From Cloacibacterium rupense (GTDB lineage Bacteria > Bacteroidota > Bacteroidia > Flavobacteriales > Weeksellaceae), in contig NZ_BMLV01000006.1 in NCBI RefSeq assembly GCF_014645495.1, positions 1-64,000 of the forward strand: a stretch of DNA of 64,000 bases, read 5' to 3'. The number at the start of each line of letters is the position of its first letter. The first letter of the stretch is position 1. Below are positions 57,475 to 64,000 of this stretch, in pieces. The translations under genes and the position numbers were made by a program. The notes beneath the pieces were generated by a model. That model was not told where the DNA came from, searched no databases, and was given only the letters and a program-made list of their open reading frames with translations.

Positions 57475-58881
57475 TTATTTCCAACCTCCGCCAAGTGCTC
57501 TATATAATTCTACACCTGACTGCAATTTTGCGTATTCTGCATTGGCTATATTGAGCTCTGCGTTCAATTGGTTAACATTAGCATTTAATACTTCTATATA
57601 ATTAGCCATGCCATAGTTCACCAACTCTTGAGAATAATCTACAGATTTTTTATAAGCCTCCATTTCCTTTTTTTTAAGGACAATGAATTGATCTTGGGAT
57701 TGATACATTTTTAATGCATTTGAAACCTCATTCCCAGCATTTAAAATAGATTTTTTGAAAGCCAAATAAGCTTTCTCTTGATTGGTCAAACTTACTTCAT
57801 AGTTGGTTTTTATTTCCCTCCTATTCAAAATAGGTTGTGCTAAACCTGCCGCCAAAGAAGCAAATAAAGAATGACTACTAAAAAGATGCTCTATATCTAC
57901 AGATTGCAAACCCGTATTTCCTGATATCCTAAATGAAGGATAAAATTGTGCTTTGGCAGAATTGCTAAGCTCTAAAGCGTTCATCAAACCATATTCAGCT
58001 TGCTTTACATCTGGTCGATTAGACAAAAGCGATATAGGATAACCCAATTTGGTTTCTATGTTCAATTTTTGTTCTGCTAGTGAACTCCTTTCTATAGAAT
58101 GAGGAGACTCTCCCATTAATAATGAGATGGTATTTTCTAGAATTTGTACCTGCACATCTAAACCAATTAAAGACGCCTCTGCATTATACACCAACGCTTC
58201 ACTCTGCTGCACCGCAACCTCTGTCAGCGTACCTGCTTCCTTCAAAGCTTTCGTAGTTTCTAAATTCTTTTTCCGAACTTCTATGGTATTGTTGATGATT
58301 TTCTTTTGCTCATCTAACGATAGCAATTGGTAATAAGCTGTAGCTATTGAAGCTACAATATTACTTTTCACCGCTTGATGCGCCGCCACACTACCCAGAT
58401 AAGAAGACCATTGAGCTTTTTGCTGACCTCTCAACTTGCCCCATATATCAATTTCCCAACTTAAATTGGCAGTAACGTCAAATTGATTAACATATCTTCT
58501 TTCCCCAATTAATTGACCAAATTGAGTATTGAGAGATTGCGTTTGGAAGGTATACCCCGGACCAACTGACAAAGCTGGAACATAAGCGGCTTTAGCTTGC
58601 TTCAAATACGCTTCCGAAGCAGCGATATTCTGCAAGGCAATTCTAATATCTAAATTATTTTCTAACGCTCTAGATATATATTTCTGTAAAGTGGCATCTG
58701 TGAATATTTCTTTCCAAGAAAGTTGAGCAATACTCATGCTATCTTTAGGCAATAAATCTGTTCTATACAATTGGGTATCTGTAAGCTCTTTGGGCCTCTC
58801 ATAGTCTTGTCGCATTTTACATGAGGCAACAAGCACAGATACCAATAAGAGATAGATGAAGCGATGATATGATATTTTCAT
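57475..58881 (-). CDS. Efflux outer-membrane lipoprotein, OprM/NodT-type TolC family
   Basis: 468 residues from the start chosen at 58881 (MKISYHRFIYLLLVSVLVASC, lipobox Cys21); the longer frame to 58956 would overlap the pump gene and hide the lipoprotein signal. Two TolC repeats with LEIRIALQNIAASEAYLKQAKA-type helices; the family landmarks SWEIDIWGKLR and SNRPDVKQAEYGL are present. Forms the outer-membrane channel of the second RND complex. Last gene of the operon, 17 nt after the pump stop. Confidence 0.93.
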   Translation of the reverse strand: MKISYHRFIYLLLVSVLVASCKMRQDYERPKELTDTQLYRTDLLPKDSMSIAQLSWKEIFTDATLQKYISRALENNLDIRIALQNIAASEAYLKQAKAAYVPALSVGPGYTFQTQSLNTQFGQLIGERRYVNQFDVTANLSWEIDIWGKLRGQQKAQWSSYLGSVAAHQAVKSNIVASIATAYYQLLSLDEQKKIINNTIEVRKKNLETTKALKEAGTLTEVAVQQSEALVYNAEASLIGLDVQVQILENTISLLMGESPHSIERSSLAEQKLNIETKLGYPISLLSNRPDVKQAEYGLMNALELSNSAKAQFYPSFRISGNTGLQSVDIEHLFSSHSLFASLAAGLAQPILNRREIKTNYEVSLTNQEKAYLAFKKSILNAGNEVSNALKMYQSQDQFIVLKKKEMEAYKKSVDYSQELVNYGMANYIEVLNANVNQLNAELNIANAEYAKLQSGVELYRALGGGWK

Positions 58882-58898
58882 TTTTTTTACAATTATAA

Positions 58899-61800
58899 TT
58901 ATTCGTCTAAACTTAATTCCAATTTTTGCACTGGCTTTACCTTTTCTTGCAACCATTGGAAAATGACATACAACACCGGTATAACAATTAAACCTAATAT
59001 AGTACCTATCAACAATCCTGTAGCCGCACCTGTAGCAATAGAACGGTTACCTACCGAGCCAATTCCAGAAGCGAAAATCAATGGAAGTAAACCAAAAATA
59101 AAAGCAAAAGAAGTCATCAAAATTGGCCTTAATCTTGCCTTAGCAGCATTAATTGCAGACATTACAATGGTTTCGCCATGATGACGCCTTTGTACCGCAA
59201 ACTCTACAATTAATATCGCATTTTTAGCAAGCAATCCTACCAACATAATAAGTGCTATCTGAAAATACACATTGTTTTCTAAACCTGCTAATTTCTGTCC
59301 TATATAAGCTCCCATTACCCCTAAAGGAAGAGAGATCACAACTACCAATGGTAATATATAACTTTCATATTGTGCCGCTAAAATAAAATACACAAAGATT
59401 AAACTCAATACAAAGATGATTAAAGTCTGTGAACCTGAAGCCAGCTCCTCTCTAGACAATCCTGTAAATTCTACATTGTAATTCTGACTCAATGTTTCTT
59501 CTGCCACTTGTTGCACTGCGCTAATCGCATCCCCCGTACTATACCCCTCAGCATTAGAACCCGTAATTTTAACAGAAGTAAATAAATTGTATCTGCTAAC
59601 AGACTGAGGGCCATAAGTTTTTTCTAAGGTTACAAACTCAGAAATTGGCGCCATAGCACCTGACTTAGTTTTTACAAAAAGACTGTTCAAACTTTGTGGA
59701 TTGCTTCTTGCCTCTGGCAAGGCTTGCACCATTACCCTAAACTGTTTTCCATATTTGGTAAAATCAGCTGTATAAATTCCTCCTATATATCCTTGCATAG
59801 TAGATAAAATACTCGACACAGATACTCCAGCATTTTCTGCTACTGGAACATTAATATTCATCTGATATTGTGGATATTTTGTATTAAAAGAGGTTTGAGC
59901 AAACTCTATTTCGGGTCTTTCTATCAATTTTCCGATAAATTGCTGTGAAACTTTATCCAATTCTGAATATTCACCACCAGATTTATCTAATAGCACCGCT
60001 TCAAAACCCGCACTTGTTCCAAAACCAGGTACTGAAGGCGGCTGAAAGAACACCACTTTAGCATCTGGCACAGTAGCCGCTATGCCAAATAATTTTTTTG
60101 TAATATTTTCAATTTTTTGCTCATCTTCCTTTCTTTCATCAAATGGTTCTAACCTCACAAAAGCAAGTCCATAGTTGCTGCCATTGCCCGATAAAAAACC
60201 TCTACCTGTAGAAATGGTAACATTATTTACTCCAGGTATTTTCAAAGCCTTTTTTTGAATCTGTTTTAAGGCATTATAGGTTCTTTCCATAGATGCTCCT
60301 GCAGGTAATTCTACATTAGCGAAAATGATACCTCGGTCTTCATTGGGCACAAATCCGGTTTTCATAGTAGAAGAACTGAACCATATCAAACCTATTGTGA
60401 TTCCGAAAATAATCAAAGTAACCCACTTGTGACGTATAAGAAAAACAAAAGCTCTACCATATTTATCCGTTGCAGCCTTAAAACCAAGATTAAATCGGTG
60501 GAAAAATCTTCCCATCATTGATTTTTGTTCGTATTCTTTATCATGATGAGCAGGTTTTAAAAACAATGAACACAGAACAGGGCTTAATGTCAATGCATTT
60601 ATCGCTGAGATTAAAATGGCTACAATCAAGGTAATCCCGAATTGTTTGTAAAAAACACCCGTTGGCCCTTGTATGAAGGTAACCGGAATAAACACCGCTG
60701 CCATCACCAAAGTAATAGATATAATAGCTCCCGTGATTTCATTCATAGCTTCTGTGGTTGCTTTTTTCACATCATTGATGCCATGCTCCATTTTAGAGTG
60801 TACAGCCTCCACCACCACTATGGCATCATCTACCACAATCCCTATCGCTAAAACCAACGCAAAAAGCGTTAATAAATTCAAGGAATATCCCAATAAATTC
60901 AAAAAGAAAAACGCCCCAACAATAGAAACCGGAACTGCAATAGCAGGAATTAATGTAGAACGAAAATCTTGTAAAAAAATAAATACAACAATAAACACTA
61001 AAATAAAGGCCTCAAAAAGCGTATGTACTACCTTCTCTATAGAAGCCTCTAGAAACTCATTACTGTCAAAATTGAAAATATAATGTATGCCTTCTGGAAA
61101 CTCTTTTTCTGATGTTTTCAAATAAGCCTTGATATTATTAATGATATCCTGAGCATTAGACCCTGGTGTCTGAAAAACAGCCATACTCACCGCAGGATTA
61201 TCTCCATTTTGTGCAAAACCAGTATAAGACTGCGCAGATAACTCTACTTTGGCTATATCTTTTAACATCAAATTCTGCCCATTCCCAAGAGATTTTATAA
61301 TGATATTGTCATATTGCTCTTTGGTATTATACTTACCAACATATTTGATAATGTACTCAAAAGAACTCCCACTATTTTGCCCTATAGAACCGGCTGCAGC
61401 CTCACGACTTTGCTCACTAATTGCAGTAGTAACATCACTTGGCGTTAATCCGTAGGCAGCAAGTTTAGAGGGGTCTAACCAAATACGCATAGCATAATTT
61501 TTACCCCCAAACACACTCGCATCTCCCACTCCATTAATCCTCTTTAAATTAGGAATCACATTGATATTGAGGTAATTTTGTAAAAAAACATCGTCTAGCT
61601 TTTTATTTTCAGAATAAAAAGACAAATACATCAGCGCACTGGTCTGTTGCTTCTGAGTAACCACACCAGAGCGCGTAACTTCGCTAGGTAGCAATGGTGT
61701 AGCTCTAGCTACTCTGTTTTGTACGTTTACCGCTGCAATATCAGGATTGACACCTTGTTTGAAAAAAATCTGAATATTGGCAGAACCATCATTTCCTGCC

Positions 61801-62042
61801 GATGAAGTTATATAACTCATTCCCTCCACCCCATTAATCTGCTCTTCTAGTGGCACTACCACACTTTTCATAACGGTTTCAGCATTAGCTCCTGTATAAT
61901 TGGCAGAAACCGAAACTGTAGGTGGTGCAATATCTGGATACTGGGTAACTGGCAACATAATTAAACCCAAAATACCTAGTATTACTATAATGATAGAAAT
62001 TACAGTAGATAAAACCGGTCTGTTTATAAAATTCTTTATCAT
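58899..62042 (-). CDS. RND efflux pump, HAE1/AcrB type
   Basis: 1047 residues, the standard length of AcrB-like multidrug pumps. N-terminal MIKNFINRPVLSTVISIIIVILGILG; TM4 has GIVVDDAIVVVEAVHSKME with the proton-relay Asp pair; periplasmic porter and docking domains are complete, and QRRHHGETIVMSAINAAKARLRPILMTSFAFI is the typical C-terminal segment. Exports amphiphilic drugs, detergents or similar compounds. Its ATG shares one base with the adaptor stop (TGATG), so it is translationally coupled. Confidence 0.96.
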   Translation of the reverse strand: MIKNFINRPVLSTVISIIIVILGILGLIMLPVTQYPDIAPPTVSVSANYTGANAETVMKSVVVPLEEQINGVEGMSYITSSAGNDGSANIQIFFKQGVNPDIAAVNVQNRVARATPLLPSEVTRSGVVTQKQQTSALMYLSFYSENKKLDDVFLQNYLNINVIPNLKRINGVGDASVFGGKNYAMRIWLDPSKLAAYGLTPSDVTTAISEQSREAAAGSIGQNSGSSFEYIIKYVGKYNTKEQYDNIIIKSLGNGQNLMLKDIAKVELSAQSYTGFAQNGDNPAVSMAVFQTPGSNAQDIINNIKAYLKTSEKEFPEGIHYIFNFDSNEFLEASIEKVVHTLFEAFILVFIVVFIFLQDFRSTLIPAIAVPVSIVGAFFFLNLLGYSLNLLTLFALVLAIGIVVDDAIVVVEAVHSKMEHGINDVKKATTEAMNEITGAIISITLVMAAVFIPVTFIQGPTGVFYKQFGITLIVAILISAINALTLSPVLCSLFLKPAHHDKEYEQKSMMGRFFHRFNLGFKAATDKYGRAFVFLIRHKWVTLIIFGITIGLIWFSSSTMKTGFVPNEDRGIIFANVELPAGASMERTYNALKQIQKKALKIPGVNNVTISTGRGFLSGNGSNYGLAFVRLEPFDERKEDEQKIENITKKLFGIAATVPDAKVVFFQPPSVPGFGTSAGFEAVLLDKSGGEYSELDKVSQQFIGKLIERPEIEFAQTSFNTKYPQYQMNINVPVAENAGVSVSSILSTMQGYIGGIYTADFTKYGKQFRVMVQALPEARSNPQSLNSLFVKTKSGAMAPISEFVTLEKTYGPQSVSRYNLFTSVKITGSNAEGYSTGDAISAVQQVAEETLSQNYNVEFTGLSREELASGSQTLIIFVLSLIFVYFILAAQYESYILPLVVVISLPLGVMGAYIGQKLAGLENNVYFQIALIMLVGLLAKNAILIVEFAVQRRHHGETIVMSAINAAKARLRPILMTSFAFIFGLLPLIFASGIGSVGNRSIATGAATGLLIGTILGLIVIPVLYVIFQWLQEKVKPVQKLELSLDE

Positions 62043-63226
62043 CAGAAAATTGGTTTTACAGATTCAACTAAACTGTCAAGTTTTACTGGTTTCGGAATGA
62101 TTGCCGTGCCAGGCTTTAATCCACCTATTCCTGAAGCAATGATTTTTTCCCCTTTATTGATTCCAGATTTTACTACAATCATATTATTCACTCTATCTTC
62201 TACATCTATCACATAGTTTTTGGCGGTATCTTTTTCTACTTTAAAGAGATACACTATACCTTGTTGTTCATAAGTAGCACTTTCTGGAACCACCAAAACA
62301 TGATCGTAAACTTTTGGAAATCTTATCGTTCCACTATTTCCATTGCTCAATAATTTGGTGGGATTAGGAAAACCTACCCTAAATTGTATAGTTCCCGTAG
62401 TAGGGTCTATTTGGCCTGTTGCAACTTCTATTTTACCTTTTTCAGGATATAAACTGCCATTAGCCAATTCTAACTCTACCATTGGTAAATTTTTAATTTT
62501 CTCAGGAACAGTAGCTCCGTATGATTTTTCTAAAAAATCTAAATACTGTTTTTCATTTAAAGAAAAATAAGCATATACAGAACGAGTGTCTGAAATAGTA
62601 GTTAAAGGCGTAGCGTCATTTGGCCCTACCAAACTACCCACTTTAAATGGTAATTTTCCTACAGCTCCAGAAATTGGCGCTCTAATAATAGAATAATCTA
62701 TGTTAGCTTGTACAGACTTATAATTGGCAGAAGCCTGTTGTTGTGCAGCAATAGCCTGAGAAAGTTGCGCTTGGCTTCTTGCTAAATTGGCTAAAGCCGT
62801 TTGCAATTGAATATTACTGATGATATTCTTTTCTACCAAAGGTTTTAATTTATTCACCTCTACTTGAGCCGCATTCACCGCTGCCTTTGCCGCTTGCACA
62901 TTAGCCTGAGCAGCACTAATGCCAGATTTTGCAGCATCTGCATTTTCTGTAAGTATATTGGTTTCTATCTTAAATAAAGGTTGCCCTGCATTGACATACT
63001 GCCCCTCATCTACCAAGACCTGAGTTATATATCCTTGAATTTTTGCCCTAACATCATTGTTGACAATCCCTTTTATAGAAGCTGGAAATTTTTCATAACC
63101 CGTTACATTTTTAGCTTCTACAGATACTACAGGATATGGTTTTGGACCGTCTTTTTTTGGTCCTTCTTTTTTACATGACCATAAAGCCAAAAAAGAAAAA
63201 ACAAGCATTAATATTCTATTTTTCAT
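62042..63226 (-). CDS. RND efflux periplasmic adaptor (MFP) lipoprotein, AcrA type
   Basis: 394 residues. Lipoprotein signal with ALWSC (Cys18). First lipoyl half VRAKIQGYITQVLVDEGQYVNAGQPLFKI, a long Ala/Gln-rich helical hairpin, second half SIIRAPISGAVGKLPFKVGSLV, then barrel and membrane-proximal domains. Links the HAE1 pump to its outer-membrane channel. 19 nt after the regulator gene. Confidence 0.94.
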   Translation of the reverse strand: MKNRILMLVFSFLALWSCKKEGPKKDGPKPYPVVSVEAKNVTGYEKFPASIKGIVNNDVRAKIQGYITQVLVDEGQYVNAGQPLFKIETNILTENADAAKSGISAAQANVQAAKAAVNAAQVEVNKLKPLVEKNIISNIQLQTALANLARSQAQLSQAIAAQQQASANYKSVQANIDYSIIRAPISGAVGKLPFKVGSLVGPNDATPLTTISDTRSVYAYFSLNEKQYLDFLEKSYGATVPEKIKNLPMVELELANGSLYPEKGKIEVATGQIDPTTGTIQFRVGFPNPTKLLSNGNSGTIRFPKVYDHVLVVPESATYEQQGIVYLFKVEKDTAKNYVIDVEDRVNNMIVVKSGINKGEKIIASGIGGLKPGTAIIPKPVKLDSLVESVKPIF

Positions 63227-63245
63227 ATCTAAATAAATTTTTTAT

Positions 63246-63707
63246 TCATAATTTTTTTAATGTATCCTCTATATTTTCAATATTACGCTCTAAAAGAGAT
63301 TTGTAGATAATATACCTATCCGATAATTCTTGATTCTGATGGTAAGATTCTCTGTAAGTATTTAATTGTTCCAAAATTTTAATCTCCCTTTTCATACGCT
63401 CTACAATTTCTTGAAACCTAATGCTTATAAATTCTTCATTGACCAAGAAATACCTCTTACGCTCATCAATCTTATTGAGAGGCTTAATTAAATTGGCATT
63501 CAAAAGAAAATTAATACTGGTAGAAACAGAACTCTTACTGGCAGAAAAAACCGTAACCAAATCATCAAAAGAAAGTCCTTTTTTTTCGAAATCAAAAATC
63601 AAATAAGCATATATCTTTGCAGCCAAAGGTGGAAGAGAAAATATTCCTCCGTAAAAATCTACCAATTCTTGATAAATGCCTTGCTCTATTTTTATATTTG
63701 TTTTCAA
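63246..63707 (-). CDS. GbsR/MarR-like transcriptional regulator
   Basis: 153 residues with a winged helix (about 25-85: PPLAAKIYAYLIFDFEKKGLSFDDLVTVFSASKSSVSTSINFLLNANLIKPLNKIDERKRYFLV) of the GbsR/MarR group, and a C-terminal helical dimer region. First gene of the efflux operon and probably its repressor. The start is TTG at 63705-63707: no in-frame ATG lies between the promoter box and conserved sequence. Confidence 0.88.
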   Translation of the reverse strand: MKTNIKIEQGIYQELVDFYGGIFSLPPLAAKIYAYLIFDFEKKGLSFDDLVTVFSASKSSVSTSINFLLNANLIKPLNKIDERKRYFLVNEEFISIRFQEIVERMKREIKILEQLNTYRESYHQNQELSDRYIIYKSLLERNIENIEDTLKKL

Positions 63708-63726
63708 AAAAATTATATTACAGTAA

Positions 63727-63761
63727 CAAATTTAAATATTAGTTCGAAACAAACCGAACTA
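63727..63761 (-). promoter_or_regulatory. Promoter and likely operator of the regulator-efflux operon
   Basis: TAAATTTG on the minus strand (63727-63734) is a perfect -7 box, with TTTG at 63750-63753 (15-bp spacer, short). The inverted repeat TAGTTCG (63740-63746) and CGAACTA (63755-63761), with 8 nt between arms, spans the spacer and the -33 region, a good place for autorepression. Confidence 0.6.
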
Positions 63762-63811
63762 TTTTGCATTGATTTTATCAATCTAAAACAATAAATAAAG
63801 GTTATTTTTGT

Positions 63812-64000
63812 TTACTGAAGTACTTTTTCAAATGCTTTTCTAGCACTTCCCCGAAAATAGACCTCTCCGCAATATTGATAATGAAGCTTTTCTAAAATAT
63901 GAAGCATCGCCAAGTTATCGAAATTAGTATCCACCTTTATACTATATACTTGATGCGCTCTGGCAAAATTTTCTAAGATTTTAAAAAGACCAACTGCTAT
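63812..64000 (-). CDS. GNAT family N-acetyltransferase, C-terminal part (truncated by window edge)
   Basis: The last 62 residues of an open frame that runs off the right edge. SIKVDTNFDNLAMLHILEKL, YCGEVYFRGSARKAFEKVL matches the C-terminal beta-alpha-beta part of GNAT acetyltransferases, where N-x-x-M/A is the usual helix start of motif B. Acetyl-CoA-dependent; substrate unknown. It lies upstream of the regulator on the same strand. Confidence 0.75.
   Translation of the reverse strand: MAVGLFKILENFARAHQVYSIKVDTNFDNLAMLHILEKLHYQYCGEVYFRGSARKAFEKVLQ

Noticed and set aside
58881-58956. Upstream start of the outer-membrane efflux lipoprotein overlapping the pump gene
   Set aside because: The start at 58881 gives a complete lipoprotein signal peptide; the longer version would bury it.

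Overview
The window is chromosomal DNA of a low-GC member of the Bacteroidota, most likely a flavobacterium of the Chryseobacterium/Cloacibacterium/Weeksellaceae kind. The signs are: TAnnTTTG-type -7 promoter boxes and no Shine-Dalgarno sequences; many lipoproteins with a lipobox followed by charged residues; a type IX secretion C-terminal sorting domain; a GldA-type ABC ATPase; monomeric isocitrate dehydrogenase; and a replicative DnaE with a fused proofreading domain. The genus is inference. I see no rRNA, tRNA, CRISPR, prophage or IS element.

Region 1-16.7 kb is mainly housekeeping and stress genes: gcvP, a membrane-anchored J-domain protein, small START/NTF2/DoxX/VOC-fold genes, tpx, icd, an ECF sigma operon with two unknown partners, and katG. 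Region 16.7-34.7 kb holds a TonB-dependent receptor, a fasciclin lipoprotein, a nitroreductase, two unknown membrane proteins, hutU, pcm, a Gfo/Idh/MocA oxidoreductase, a secreted GH5 glucanase with a CBM, a class A beta-lactamase, a 3-hydroxyacyl-CoA dehydrogenase, gldA and a split ThrE-type exporter. Intergenic gaps here carry short dispersed palindromic repeats.

Region 35.2-42.0 kb is a complete tetR-tolC-adaptor-RND efflux operon read leftward. Divergent from it, 42.2-48.5 kb is a curli-type amyloid locus. It contains a major curlin made of exactly 26 eleven-residue units and its own terminator. An operon follows: minor curlin, CsgH-like/CsgE, CsgF, CsgG with an added C-terminal barrel-like domain, and a propeller lipoprotein. 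A convergent LuxR-type regulator has a receiver that lacks its phospho-acceptor. The CsgH-like and CsgE reading frames are offset by -1 at a nine-A run containing the A AAA AAG slippery heptamer. This is the most interesting point in the window: either programmed frameshifting or a homopolymer indel.

Region 48.7-64 kb holds dnaE, a T9SS-exported subtilase with a downstream lipoprotein, a gap of about 0.7 kb without genes, and a second efflux operon (GbsR/MarR-like regulator, adaptor, HAE1 RND pump, outer-membrane lipoprotein). The window ends in a truncated GNAT acetyltransferase gene. Both efflux operons have an inverted repeat overlapping the promoter of the regulator gene, which suggests autoregulation.
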